From Granulicella pectinivorans (GTDB taxonomy: Bacteria; Acidobacteriota; Terriglobia; Terriglobales; Acidobacteriaceae): a DNA stretch of 64,000 nt. Below are positions 41,929 to 51,153 of this stretch, in pieces. The position numbers were made by a program, and so were the translations under genes. Each line of letters begins with the position of its first letter. Position 1 is the first letter of the stretch. The notes below the pieces were generated by a model. That model saw only the letters and a list, made by a program, of their open reading frames with translations. It did not search any database and had not been told where the DNA came from. The DNA lies in contig NZ_FOZL01000001.1 in the NCBI RefSeq assembly GCF_900114625.1, positions 868,001-932,000 of the forward strand, read 5' to 3'.

Positions 41929-43185
41929 ATGCGTTTAGGCGATCTGAACGAAACCATGCGGATGTCCATGGACACCCTGCGCACTAACAAGATGCGCAGC
42001 TCGCTCACCATCCTTGGCATCGTCATCGGCGTCCTGACGGTCATCGTCATCTCGTCCGTCATCAACGGCCTCAACGCCAACGTCGAGAACCTGGTGCAGT
42101 CGCTTGGCTCGAATGTCATCTTCGTCTTTCGCTTTCCCGTCTTCGCCAACCGCCCCACGACGGAGATGCTCACGCGCAAGCAGCTCACTTACGATGACTC
42201 CGTCGCCATGCGCGATCTTCCGCACGTCGTGGCTGTTTCCCCGGTGCTCCAGTACACCGACCACAACGTGGCCGGCGGCGTCGGCTCCACGGCCATCAAG
42301 GGCAACGGCCGCAAGATGCAGAACACCACCATCGAAGGCGACACGCCCTCGCAGAAGGATGTTCACGACCTCAGCCTTCTCTCCGGACGCTTCTTCAACG
42401 AGGGTGATCAGGAGCGCGCCGCCAACGTCGTCGTCCTCGGCTACGACACGGCCGACGAGCTCTTCGGGGTCGACAACGCCCTCAACCGCGAGGTCGAAGT
42501 CGGCGGCATGCTCTTCAACGTCATCGGCGTCTACGACAAGCAGAAGCAGGCCTTCGGCGGCGGCAAGAACCCCCAGGACAACACCGCGTACTTCCCCATC
42601 ACCACCTTCCACAAGCTCCATCCCGAGATCCTCGACTACTGGATCACGCTCAAATACGACGATCCCAAAAATCGCCCTCTCGTCGAAGATGAGCTGACCG
42701 AACTTCTCCGCCGCCGCCGCAAGGTACTCAACAACGCGCCCGACAACTTCGCCATCTTCGGCACCGACACCCTCACGCGCCTCTGGAACCAGGTCACCGG
42801 CGGACTCTTCCTCCTGCTCTTCGCCCTCTCCAGCGTGGCCCTGCTCGTAGGCGGCGTGGGCGTCATGAACATCATGCTCGTCTCGGTCACGGAGCGCACC
42901 CGCGAGATCGGCATCCGCAAGGCCATCGGAGCCACCAAGCGAACCATCCTCACCCAGTTCACCCTGGAGGCGATGGTCCTCTGCGCGGTCGGAGGCCTGG
43001 TCGGCATCACGCTCGGCAGCCTCATCGCCTTCGGCCTCAAGTTCACGCCGCTCGGAGCCCTCGTCTCGCCCCTCTGGATCATGGTCGCCTTCGGCAGCTC
43101 CTGCGCCATCGGCCTCATCTTCGGCATCTATCCCGCCTGGAAGGCCGCGAACCTGAACCCCATTGAGGCGCTCCGGTACGAATAA
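41929..43185 (+). CDS. MacB/FtsX-type ABC transporter permease, copy 2
   Basis: A 418-residue paralogue of the preceding permease. N-terminal MacB-core region follows a first helix (LTILGIVIGVLTVIVISSVINGL), and the C-terminal FtsX domain carries MNIMLVSVTERTREIGIRKAIGATKRTILTQF with the Glu and Arg typical of the coupling helix. It begins at an ATG with AGAGG upstream. A family B repeat occupies the 115-bp gap from copy 1. The cognate ATPase is not adjacent. Confidence 0.9.
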   Translation: MRLGDLNETMRMSMDTLRTNKMRSSLTILGIVIGVLTVIVISSVINGLNANVENLVQSLGSNVIFVFRFPVFANRPTTEMLTRKQLTYDDSVAMRDLPHVVAVSPVLQYTDHNVAGGVGSTAIKGNGRKMQNTTIEGDTPSQKDVHDLSLLSGRFFNEGDQERAANVVVLGYDTADELFGVDNALNREVEVGGMLFNVIGVYDKQKQAFGGGKNPQDNTAYFPITTFHKLHPEILDYWITLKYDDPKNRPLVEDELTELLRRRRKVLNNAPDNFAIFGTDTLTRLWNQVTGGLFLLLFALSSVALLVGGVGVMNIMLVSVTERTREIGIRKAIGATKRTILTQFTLEAMVLCAVGGLVGITLGSLIAFGLKFTPLGALVSPLWIMVAFGSSCAIGLIFGIYPAWKAANLNPIEALRYE

Positions 43186-43195
43186 AGCAAAGGCC

Positions 43196-43260
43196 TCCCA
43201 ACAAGATCTCTTGCCGTTGTCGTTGTCTGTGCTCGTCGGCCTTTCATCCCTGTAGCCTGT
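43196..43260. repeat. Dispersed repeat-like unit, family C
   Basis: CTCTTGCCGTTGTCGTTGTCTGTGCTCG resembles the CCGTTGC-rich half of family C. The rest of the 43186-43390 spacer shows no gene or structure I can support, apart from a possible -10 element (TAGACT, 43379-43384) before hpnI. Confidence 0.5.
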
Positions 43261-43390
43261 GTTTTTCCCCAAGACAGCCACCAGACTCTCCGCTGGAGAC
43301 CACTCCACCCACCACCACACTTTTGCTTCCGATCAACGTCTCTATCCGCCTAACTCCCACCTTCTCAGTCCTGTTCGGTAGACTGGAAGG

Positions 43391-44545
43391 ATGGCATTGG
43401 CGATTCAGGTGGTCATGGTATTGCTCACCCTGAGCGGGTTGGCATACCTCCTGCTTGCGCTCTGGGGCGCCCGCGACTTCGGTCGTTCGGGCCGCACGCT
43501 CTCCGGATTCTCCCCCGACGTCACCATTCTGAAGCCCGTCAAGGGCATCGATCCCCGCATGTACGCCGGCTTCGTCAGCCACTGCCGCCAGGACTATGCA
43601 GGCCGCTTCGAGCTCCTCTTCGGCGTCAGCTCGCTCTCCGACCCAGCCGTCGCCGAGATCGAACGCCTCAAGGCCGAGTTTCCCGACATCGCCATCCGCC
43701 TCGTCGAATGCTCCGAACGCCTCGGCACCTCCGGCAAGGTCTCGAACCTCGTCCAGATGATCGCCTCCGGCACCTACGACTACGTCGTCATCAACGACAG
43801 CGACATCGCCGTCTCCTCCGACTATCTGACACGCATCATGAGCGGCTTCGCCGACTCCACCGTCGGGATGGTCACCGCTCCCTACCTCGGCCGCACCGCG
43901 GACCAGGGGCAGGCCCTCACTCTCTGGGCCAGGCTCGAAGCCCTCGGCATCTCCACAGACTTCATGCCCGGCGTGCTCACCGCCCGCAAGCTCGAAGGCG
44001 TCCGCTTCGGACTCGGATCGACCCTCGCTATGAGCCGTGCCGCACTCGAAAAGGCAGGCGGCTTTCTTCCCCTCGTCGACTTCCTCGCCGACGACTACGA
44101 AATCGGCGTGCGCATCGTCGGCGCCGGCTATCGCGTGGAGCTCTGCCCCATCGTCGTCGAAACCAGCGTCCCCGGCTACGACTTCCGCGGCTACTGGGAC
44201 CACCAGATGCGCTGGGCTCGGTCCACCCGCGACTCACGCAAGCTCGGCTACGTCGGCCTCGGCATCACCTACGCCGTTCCCTGGGCCTTCGCGACCATGG
44301 TCGCCAGCGGCTTCGCCCTCTGGAGCTTCACGCTCATGAGCATCGTCCTGCTCGCCCGCGTCTGCGTCGCGCTTGCCGTCGGCGTAGGCCTCCTGCGCGA
44401 CGGCCAGGTCCTCCGCGACCTGTGGTTCCTGCCTCTGCGCGACCTCACCGGCCTCATCTTCTGGGCCTGGAGCTTCGCGGGTGACACCGTCGTCTGGCGT
44501 GGCGAGACCTTCCGCCTGCACAACGGACGTCTCACCCGTGTCTGA
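43391..44545 (+). CDS. hpnI: Hopanoid glycosyltransferase HpnI
   Basis: A 384-residue GT2 membrane enzyme that adds GlcNAc to bacteriohopanetetrol. It has an N-terminal membrane helix, the D-x-D-type site D136/D138 (VINDSDIAV), D234/D235 (FLADDYEIG) and HQMRW at 271-275, the family form of the (Q/R)xxRW motif, followed by C-terminal helices. The ATG is preceded by GGAAGG and TAGACT. Other hpn genes (hpnH, hpnG, squalene-hopene cyclase) are not in this window. Ceramide glucosyltransferase-like proteins share the fold. Confidence 0.9.
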   Translation: MALAIQVVMVLLTLSGLAYLLLALWGARDFGRSGRTLSGFSPDVTILKPVKGIDPRMYAGFVSHCRQDYAGRFELLFGVSSLSDPAVAEIERLKAEFPDIAIRLVECSERLGTSGKVSNLVQMIASGTYDYVVINDSDIAVSSDYLTRIMSGFADSTVGMVTAPYLGRTADQGQALTLWARLEALGISTDFMPGVLTARKLEGVRFGLGSTLAMSRAALEKAGGFLPLVDFLADDYEIGVRIVGAGYRVELCPIVVETSVPGYDFRGYWDHQMRWARSTRDSRKLGYVGLGITYAVPWAFATMVASGFALWSFTLMSIVLLARVCVALAVGVGLLRDGQVLRDLWFLPLRDLTGLIFWAWSFAGDTVVWRGETFRLHNGRLTRV

Positions 44546-44547
44546 CG

Positions 44548-45378
44548 CTACTGCTTCTTCCTGAGCAGCTCATCCACGTCGTCCAGCTTGTCGTTCAGCA
44601 GAATCAGCTTGCGCGAAAGGTTCTGGATCTCCGCCTCCGCACGCCGGTTCACCTCGTAGTCCAGCTCGCCGCGCACCCGATCCTTCTGGTCCTGCCGGTT
44701 CTGGCTCATCATGATCACCGGGGCCTGGATACTCGCCAGCATCGAGAGAAAAAGATTCAGCAGAATGAACGGATACGGGTCCCAGGCCTTACCTCTCAAA
44801 ATCACGTTGATGGCCGTGTACACCGAGAGCACGATCCCGAACGTAATGATGAAGGTCCACGAACCGCCAAAACGCGCTACGGCATCGGCGACTCGCTCCC
44901 CGAAGGTGAAGCTTTCATCGATCACATCGTTCGGGTTGCGATTGGCGCGGTCGCGGATAAGCTGTTGTGCTGCGTGGAATTGCCGCGCGAGCACGGTCAT
45001 CATGTCCATGCCGGCCATCGGTTTTCTCTGCACCAGCGTAGCGATGTCGCTTCTATCTACCTCAATCAACGAGGTTTCGGTCATGCTCGTCGCGCTGGTG
45101 TGGTGCGGTGTTCCTTCCAGCATGGACGCAAAACCGAAGAACTCTCCATGCACCGGCTCCGCGACGACCACTTCCTGCTGGTCCTCGTCCACGACCGTGA
45201 CGTGGACTGTGCCGCTCAGCACAATGTAGGCGCGCTCTCCGGGCTCGCCGCGCTTGTAAATACGCTGGCGCGAGGCGAAGGTACGGAGTTCGACCTGCTG
45301 GGCCAATACGGCCAGTTCTTCGTCGTCGAGCAGGGCAAACAGGGGGATGTGGCGGAGCTCTTCAGCTTGGCAGGGCAT
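44548..45378 (-). CDS. Cyclic-nucleotide-binding domain fused to DUF1003
   Basis: A 276-residue membrane protein. Residues 1-115 are a Crp-type cNMP-binding domain (IPLFALLDDEELAVLAQ, then RGEPGERAYIVLSG and a phosphate-cassette-like GEFFGFASMLEG) with a conserved Arg/Thr-type pocket not fully canonical. Residues 155-240 are DUF1003, with two membrane helices (TFIITFGIVLSVYTAINVIL and FILLNLFLSMLASIQAPVIMMSQNRQ). A C-terminal amphipathic coiled coil (EAEIQNLSRKLILLNDKLDDVDELL) follows. The ATG at 45378 has CGAGG upstream; longer starts add an odd N terminus. The fusion suggests a ligand-gated membrane protein, function unproven. Confidence 0.82.
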   Translation of the reverse strand: MPCQAEELRHIPLFALLDDEELAVLAQQVELRTFASRQRIYKRGEPGERAYIVLSGTVHVTVVDEDQQEVVVAEPVHGEFFGFASMLEGTPHHTSATSMTETSLIEVDRSDIATLVQRKPMAGMDMMTVLARQFHAAQQLIRDRANRNPNDVIDESFTFGERVADAVARFGGSWTFIITFGIVLSVYTAINVILRGKAWDPYPFILLNLFLSMLASIQAPVIMMSQNRQDQKDRVRGELDYEVNRRAEAEIQNLSRKLILLNDKLDDVDELLRKKQ

Positions 45379-45449
45379 GGGTTTCCTCGACAAATGTGTG
45401 GTGCAGACGCTGGGCCAGTGTATGGAAAACGTGGACAACGGATGGTGAA

Positions 45450-47639
45450 TTAGCGGTTCGGTTGATTCGAGAGGATCTGTTTCCCCCCGGAGCTCGCCAC
45501 GACGTACATGGGATGCATCCGGAGCACGGGACGCTCTTTGTCCGAGGGGTCCTGCCACAAGAAGATTCGCTGCGGCCCCTGCCACTTCTCCGCCACCGAC
45601 TCGCGCGTCTCGAAGATCTTCGGCGCGTCGGAGAAGAAGCTGCCGTACCAGAGGTTCGACGACCGCCCCTCGCAGAGATGCAGGTCGTTGCGCCGCAGGT
45701 AGAACCCGAGCGTCGATCCCGCCTCGTACTCGCCGTGCAGGATGATGAGATCGTCCGGGTGAACCTGCGGCGCGATGGCCGCGGCCATCCGCTCCGAGCT
45801 CAGGACCGGCGAGAACGTCTGCAGCCCCAGATGCGCCGCCAGCAGAAACAGGAACGACGCGGCAGCCAGCGAGAGCGTCGCGGCATGCGGACGATGCGCG
45901 CGCCGCAGCAGAAAGTGCGCCAGCGTCCCTGCGAACAGGGCGAAGGCGGTCAGGGCAAGCGGCAGCCGGAACAGACCCAGCGCCTGTGCGTTGAGATCCA
46001 GAAAGTGCCCGAACGACAGCGCGTAGTCCCCCGGATTCTGTTGCAGCAGCGACGCAAGATCGGTATCGGGGGAGGGCTTCGCGCTATGGACCAGAAAGAA
46101 GAGGATCGCCGCCCACGCCAGCGTGCCCAGCAGAAGCATGCCTCCGGCGATCCGGATATTCGCCCTGCGGATGCATCGGGCGTCCGCCGTAATGGGAGGC
46201 CAGGCGATCCGCCCCTCCAGCGTCAGCCAGTTGGCCAGCAGCAGGATCAGCGCGGGCAGCGCCGGCAGCACGTAGTACTCCTGCCGCGTGGAGAGCGAGA
46301 AGAACAGCAGAGGCACCGCCGCCCAGAGCAGAAGCAGAAGCTGGGTATTGGGAGGGACGAAGTAGGCGTGCAGCCGGACCCGGCGCGTCAGCCCACGCTT
46401 CCACAGCGCGGAGAAGGGAAACGCGCGCCCCACAGCCTTGAAGAGGAAGGCGCTCCACGGCATCAGCCAGACCAGCAGAAGCCCCCAGAAGAGCCAGAGC
46501 GGGACGGTGTCGTAGTCGCGCGGCACCCGCAGGTTCAGGTAGCGCAGCACATGCTCGTTCACAAAGTAGAACCAGAACCACCCATGCACATTCCCGTCGG
46601 TCGGCAGAGGCACCTGCCAGTGTCCGCCCACGTAGCGGACGCCACCGGGATCTCCCTGCGTGGGGTTCGCGAGCCCGATCAGGATGTGCCACGGCGCCGC
46701 GATCGCCAGGAAGACGAGCAGGCTTGCCATCGGATGGAGCTCCCCAAGGCGCTTCAATCCACCCACCACCCCGCGTGTCAGCAGCAGGTACAGCGCTACC
46801 ACGGCGACCGGGAAGACGATGCCGATCAGCCCCTTGGTCAGAACATTCAGCGCGCAGGCCACGGCGAAGACGAGGCAGGGAAGCAGCCGCACGGCTGGCG
46901 CTTCGGGCTTGAACGCGGCTCGCCGATGTCCTCTGCGGTCGGGAAAGGCTGCATCCTGCCGTGACCCCGTCCGGTGATCCAGGTAGGAGTCCGAGTCCGT
47001 GCGGTCCCAGGTCTCAAAGTCGAACTTCCCGCCCTCGTCTTCGACCGGCTCGGCGGGAACCGGCACCGCGGCGGGTCTTACGCCGGAAGCAAACCTCTTG
47101 ACCTTCGTCTTCAGCCGGATGCTGGCCCGCCGTTCCGTGTTCGCGGGCTTCATGGGAGCGGGCGGGTGTTCCGTCCGCCAGAACGCGAACAGCGCCAGCG
47201 TCAGCCACAGGCAGACATCCGCGTCTGGAATCGTGATGCGCGTAAAGATGAAGATGCCGAAGCTCGAAAGCGTGATGAGGCCTGCATACAGGCCCGCCCG
47301 GTTGCTTCCAAAGGCCCGCCGCGCGAACCCTTCCAGCACCAGACACAGGCCAAGGACGGTGAGTGCGAGCGGCACGCGGGCGGCGGCCGTGGAAACCCCG
47401 AAGAGCTTGAAGCTGGCAGCCATGGACCAGTAGAGGATCGGTGCTTTCTCCAGGTAGCGGATGCCGTTCGCGTACAGCGTCACCCAGTCGTGCCGCTGGA
47501 TCATCTCCCGCGCCACCTCGGCGTGGACGGAGTCCGCGTCGTCCAGCAGGGGCGGAAGAAACAGTGTGAAGGAGGCGTAGACGAGGGCCCAGAGCGCGAT
47601 GAGGATGAGCCGGTTACGGGTTGTGGAAGAAATCGGCAC
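45450..47639 (-). CDS. PMT/ArnT-type membrane glycosyltransferase
   Basis: A 729-residue integral membrane enzyme of the GT-C superfamily: N-terminal ARMOR-type loop with the catalytic Asp pair (PPLLDDADSVHAEVAREM), at least ten helices, and an RYLEKAPILYW motif typical of the ArnT group, which transfers undecaprenyl-phosphate-linked sugars to lipid A or proteins. A hydrophilic insertion at about 155-260 is Lys/Arg/Asp rich and atypical. The start is GTG, with TACCCT 6 bases upstream (leaderless-like). Neighbouring genes do not reveal the acceptor. Confidence 0.85.
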   Translation of the reverse strand: MPISSTTRNRLILIALWALVYASFTLFLPPLLDDADSVHAEVAREMIQRHDWVTLYANGIRYLEKAPILYWSMAASFKLFGVSTAAARVPLALTVLGLCLVLEGFARRAFGSNRAGLYAGLITLSSFGIFIFTRITIPDADVCLWLTLALFAFWRTEHPPAPMKPANTERRASIRLKTKVKRFASGVRPAAVPVPAEPVEDEGGKFDFETWDRTDSDSYLDHRTGSRQDAAFPDRRGHRRAAFKPEAPAVRLLPCLVFAVACALNVLTKGLIGIVFPVAVVALYLLLTRGVVGGLKRLGELHPMASLLVFLAIAAPWHILIGLANPTQGDPGGVRYVGGHWQVPLPTDGNVHGWFWFYFVNEHVLRYLNLRVPRDYDTVPLWLFWGLLLVWLMPWSAFLFKAVGRAFPFSALWKRGLTRRVRLHAYFVPPNTQLLLLLWAAVPLLFFSLSTRQEYYVLPALPALILLLANWLTLEGRIAWPPITADARCIRRANIRIAGGMLLLGTLAWAAILFFLVHSAKPSPDTDLASLLQQNPGDYALSFGHFLDLNAQALGLFRLPLALTAFALFAGTLAHFLLRRAHRPHAATLSLAAASFLFLLAAHLGLQTFSPVLSSERMAAAIAPQVHPDDLIILHGEYEAGSTLGFYLRRNDLHLCEGRSSNLWYGSFFSDAPKIFETRESVAEKWQGPQRIFLWQDPSDKERPVLRMHPMYVVASSGGKQILSNQPNR

Positions 47640-47757
47640 ACCGATAGGGTACAGGGGGACGAGCCGGTGGAGACGGGGTTATCGCGCGCGTCCCTCGAAA
47701 GTACCGCACAGGGCACCGCCCGCCACGGAAAGACGCCTGCAACCCGCGCTCCTCCCG

Positions 47758-49335
47758 TTACCGCCCCATCGCCTGCTTGCCGGCTGGAGCAGGCCGCTCC
47801 CGGACAGCGAAGAAGACTGCCACCGGCGACAGCGCCAGCGATACATACATCAGCAACCGAAAGCAGTCCGTGTAGCAGAGCAGAAGCGCCTGCCGGTTGA
47901 TCTCCTCGTGAATCCATCCGAGGGCGCGCACCATGGCTTCGCTCTTCGAGTCGCCGGAGAAGGTGCTGAAGAAGGAGGCACGGTTTCTGACCGCGGCCGA
48001 CAGGGCACTCGACGATCCCGGCAGGTTCTGCACGAGGTACGTTCGATGGACCTGAACGTCTCGCACCAGCATGGTGTTCACGACGGAGATGCCGATGGCG
48101 GAGCCGAGATTGCGGAACAGACCATACAGTGACGCCGCCGCATCGTTCTTTCCCGATTTCAGGCGAGAGAACGCAAGCACGCTGATGGGCGTAAGAAAGA
48201 GCGCCACCCCTGAGCTTTCGAGGATGCGAAGCTTCACGATCGTTCCGTAGTCCACCTGAAGCGAGAGGCCGCTGAGCCGATAGAACGCGCACGTCGTCAC
48301 CATCAGCCCACTTACGATCAGCACACGATGGTCGATCCGCTTCATCAGCCACGTCGTCACCGGAAGAAACAGCAACAGGACGAACGATCCCGGAGAGAGC
48401 ACCATGCCGCTCTCCGTGGCGGTATACCCCAGCATGCCATGCGTGAACTCCGGAAGCAGCGCTGTGCTGGCATAGCGGGCGAAGTACGTGAAGAAGATCA
48501 TCCCGCTGGCCAGCGCGAAGTTGCGATTCGCCAGCAGCCGCAGTTGCAGCACCGGATGCTTCGCACGGAACAGCTCATGGTAGACGAGCAACAGAAGAGC
48601 CACGCCCGAGAGGGCCGCCGCCATGCAGATGGCGGGCGAGGCGAACCAGTCCGCGCGCTCACCGCGATCCAGCACATACTCCAGGCAGCCCAGACCCAGC
48701 GCGATGCCGCAGAGCCCGGAGTAGTCGATCGGGGCATCCTTCGTGTGATCCTGCGGCGTCTCCGGTTGCAGGGCCCGGTTCAGGAAGTAGGCCGCAATGC
48801 CGCACGGGATATTCAAGAAGAAGATCCAGCGCCATCCCCAGTGATCGCTCAGCCAGCCGCCCAGCACCGGCCCCAGTGTCGGTGCCAGCACGATGACGAC
48901 GGAGTACAGGGTGAAGGCGGCCGCGATGCGTTCCTTCGGGAACAGGTCGGCCAGGATGGCCTGCGTGGTCGGCTGCAAGCCTCCACCGCCCAGCCCTTGC
49001 AGCACGCGAAACAGAATCAGAATCGGCAGGCTGGGCGCGATGCCGCAAAAGAACGAGCTGACGGTAAACATCAGGATCGAGAGCAGGTAGAACCGCTTCC
49101 GTCCCAACCGGCCTGAGAGCCAGCCGCTCATCGGCAGCACCACGGCGTTGGCGACCAGGTACGAGGTCAGCACCCACACCGCTTCGTCCAGCGACGACGA
49201 GAGATTGCCCGCGATATACGGCAGCGCAACATTGGCGATGGACGTGTCGAGCACCTCCATGAACGGCGCGATGATGGCCGCTCCTGCGATCAGCCATAGG
49301 GTGTGGTTGGGGGTGACAAGGCGTTCGCCGCTCAT
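47758..49335 (-). CDS. EmrB/QacA-type drug efflux transporter (DHA2, 14 helices)
   Basis: A 525-residue major facilitator with about 14 helices. The N-terminal signature PFMEVLDTSIANVALPYIAGNLS (helix 1, D of the DHA2 group), GWLSGRLGRKRFYLLS (motif A) and VLGGWLSDHWGWRWIFFLNIP (motif C region) define the EmrB/QacA group of proton-driven multidrug exporters. It is divergent from an AraC-family regulator with only 32 bp between the starts, so that regulator probably controls it. No EmrA-type adaptor is adjacent. Confidence 0.92.
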   Translation of the reverse strand: MSGERLVTPNHTLWLIAGAAIIAPFMEVLDTSIANVALPYIAGNLSSSLDEAVWVLTSYLVANAVVLPMSGWLSGRLGRKRFYLLSILMFTVSSFFCGIAPSLPILILFRVLQGLGGGGLQPTTQAILADLFPKERIAAAFTLYSVVIVLAPTLGPVLGGWLSDHWGWRWIFFLNIPCGIAAYFLNRALQPETPQDHTKDAPIDYSGLCGIALGLGCLEYVLDRGERADWFASPAICMAAALSGVALLLLVYHELFRAKHPVLQLRLLANRNFALASGMIFFTYFARYASTALLPEFTHGMLGYTATESGMVLSPGSFVLLLFLPVTTWLMKRIDHRVLIVSGLMVTTCAFYRLSGLSLQVDYGTIVKLRILESSGVALFLTPISVLAFSRLKSGKNDAAASLYGLFRNLGSAIGISVVNTMLVRDVQVHRTYLVQNLPGSSSALSAAVRNRASFFSTFSGDSKSEAMVRALGWIHEEINRQALLLCYTDCFRLLMYVSLALSPVAVFFAVRERPAPAGKQAMGR

Positions 49336-49367
49336 ATACTGAAAGGCTAGGGCGGCTGAACTCCGGT

Positions 49368-50162
49368 ATGCAGACAGAAACTATCGATATCAGGACAGAT
49401 GAAGCACTCGCCGCATGTTTGCGCGTGCCCCGCCCGGTGGCGGCACTGGCCTTCGATTACGCCGCGGACGATCACATTCCGCCACACGAACACGTCAAGG
49501 CGCAGCTTCTCTACGCGATCGAAGGCACCATCGTGCTCTCCACTCGCGAAGGCAAATGGGTCCTGCTGCCGACGCGCGCCCTGTGGGTGCCGGCAAACAC
49601 GCAGCATTCCATCCGGATGCGTGGCCCGGTTCGCATGCGAACGCTCTTCTTCGACCACACCGTGACCGCCCCGGCCCCCGGCTGCGCTGCGGTCAGCGTA
49701 TCTCCGCTGCTGCGGGAACTCATCGTCGGCATGCTGCAGGAGCCGCGCCGGTACGCTTCCCTCAGCCGCGGCGCGCAGATCGCGGCACTCATCGCCAGCG
49801 AGCTTCGCGTGTGCCACACCCTGCCGCTCTCTCTTCCGTGGCCGCGGGATGCCAAACTCCGCAAGACCTGCGATGCCATGCAGCGGAGGCCGTCGTTAAC
49901 CGGGGATATGGAGTATTGGGCGGCACGCTCTGGCGTAAGCAGTCGGACCCTTGCACGGCTCTTCCGGTCGGAGACGGGAATGAGCTTCGGGGAATGGAAG
50001 GCGCAGCTTCTTCTGCTGGAGGCACAGGTCCGGCTGGCGCAGGGACAGTCCAGTTCGCGCATCGCAAGTGCCCTGGGCTATGCAAGCCATGCGGCCTTCT
50101 CCGCGATGTTTCGCAAGGCCACCGGACTTACCCCCTCGGAGCATCTGGCGAACCTTCACTGA
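49368..50162 (+). CDS. AraC-family transcriptional regulator
   Basis: A 264-residue regulator. The N-terminal cupin sensor (residues about 25-110) has DDHIPPHEHVKAQLLYAIEG and WVLLPTRALWVPANTQHSIRM. The C-terminal double helix-turn-helix starts around 165 and ends SHAAFSAMFRKATGLTPSEHL, the AraC signature. It is divergent from the EmrB-type pump and likely regulates it. Its stop overlaps the 3' end of the LysR gene on the other strand by 7 bp. Confidence 0.92.
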   Translation: MQTETIDIRTDEALAACLRVPRPVAALAFDYAADDHIPPHEHVKAQLLYAIEGTIVLSTREGKWVLLPTRALWVPANTQHSIRMRGPVRMRTLFFDHTVTAPAPGCAAVSVSPLLRELIVGMLQEPRRYASLSRGAQIAALIASELRVCHTLPLSLPWPRDAKLRKTCDAMQRRPSLTGDMEYWAARSGVSSRTLARLFRSETGMSFGEWKAQLLLLEAQVRLAQGQSSSRIASALGYASHAAFSAMFRKATGLTPSEHLANLH

Positions 50163-51040
50163 TCCAGCCGCAGCGTCTCAATCAGCGCTGCCAGCGCGGC
50201 GGGTTGATTCCGCCGGCTGGGATAGTAGAGGAAGTAGCCGGGAAACGACGGACACCAGTCCTTGAGGACCTGAACCAGCTTGCCCTCCGCGATCAGGCCC
50301 AGCAGGCCATTTTCCATCGCCGTTCCAATCCCCACACCCTCCAGCACGGCCTGGATGACGAGTTCCGGATCGTCGAACGAGACAGGCCCCTGCGGGCTCA
50401 CCGTCAGCGCCCTGCTCCCTTTTTCAAACTCCCACCGGTACAGCCCGTTGCTGAAGCGAAATCCGATGCAGGCATGGTCTTTCAGATCCTGCGGATGCCG
50501 CGGAATGCTCTTCGCGGCGAAGTACTGCGGCGATCCGACCACGGCGAGGCGCATCTCCCGCGTCACCCGCACGGCGATCATGTCCCGCTGGATGAACTCG
50601 CCCAGTTGCACCCCGGCGTCGTACTCTCCGGCGACGAGGTCGACAGGATCGTTCGACGACGTCACTTCCAGGACAATCTCGGGATAGTTGCGCGTGAACT
50701 CGGCCAGTTTCGGCAGAATCACCACCTTCGACGCTGTGCGGGGGATGATGAGGCGGATGCGCCCGGAGGGAGCCTCTCTCTGCTTTCTGGTCTCCGCGAC
50801 GGCGCGTTCAATCCGCTCCAGCGCCGGCGCAAGCTCCTGCAGCAGCGTCGTGCCCGCCGCGGTGGGGGAGACGCTGCGCGTCGTTCGTGCGAGCAACTGG
50901 AGTCCAAGCCTCTTCTCCAGGCCACGGATCGAATGGCTCAGCGCCGACTGCGAGATGCCCAGCCGCGCGGCGGCGCGTGTGAAGCTTCGCTCCTCCGCTA
51001 CCATGGCGAACGCTGAAAGCTCTCCCAGGTCATTCTTCAT
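50156..51040 (-). CDS. LysR-family transcriptional regulator
   Basis: A 294-residue LysR regulator with an N-terminal winged helix (AFAMVAEERSFTRAAARLGISQSALSHSIRGLEKRLGLQLLAR) and a periplasmic-binding-protein-like effector domain. It is divergent from an aldo/keto reductase. The 113-bp space between them carries two adjacent 10-bp palindromes (51042-51062), a likely binding site. The co-inducer is unknown. Confidence 0.93.
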   Translation of the reverse strand: MKNDLGELSAFAMVAEERSFTRAAARLGISQSALSHSIRGLEKRLGLQLLARTTRSVSPTAAGTTLLQELAPALERIERAVAETRKQREAPSGRIRLIIPRTASKVVILPKLAEFTRNYPEIVLEVTSSNDPVDLVAGEYDAGVQLGEFIQRDMIAVRVTREMRLAVVGSPQYFAAKSIPRHPQDLKDHACIGFRFSNGLYRWEFEKGSRALTVSPQGPVSFDDPELVIQAVLEGVGIGTAMENGLLGLIAEGKLVQVLKDWCPSFPGYFLYYPSRRNQPAALAALIETLRLDQ

Positions 51041-51041
51041 G

Positions 51042-51062
51042 ATTCATGAATTTTATGCATAA
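51042..51062. promoter_or_regulatory. Twin palindromes, putative LysR operator
   Basis: ATTCATGAAT (51042-51051) and TTATGCATAA (51053-51062) are both perfect 10-bp palindromes separated by a single base. They start two bases from the LysR start codon and lie about 90 bp upstream of the reductase start, the usual place for a LysR autoregulatory site. Confidence 0.6.
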
Positions 51063-51153
51063 CTGTTGGAAAAAGACACCCTCTAGTCTCATAGACGATC
51101 CAGTCCTAGACTTGAATCAGTCGAACCGTGCACGACCGACACAGGAGAACATC

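Noticed and set aside
40590..43185. Complete MacAB-type efflux system
   Set aside because: Only the two permeases are present; no MacA adaptor, ATPase or TolC gene lies in the window, so a full system cannot be claimed.
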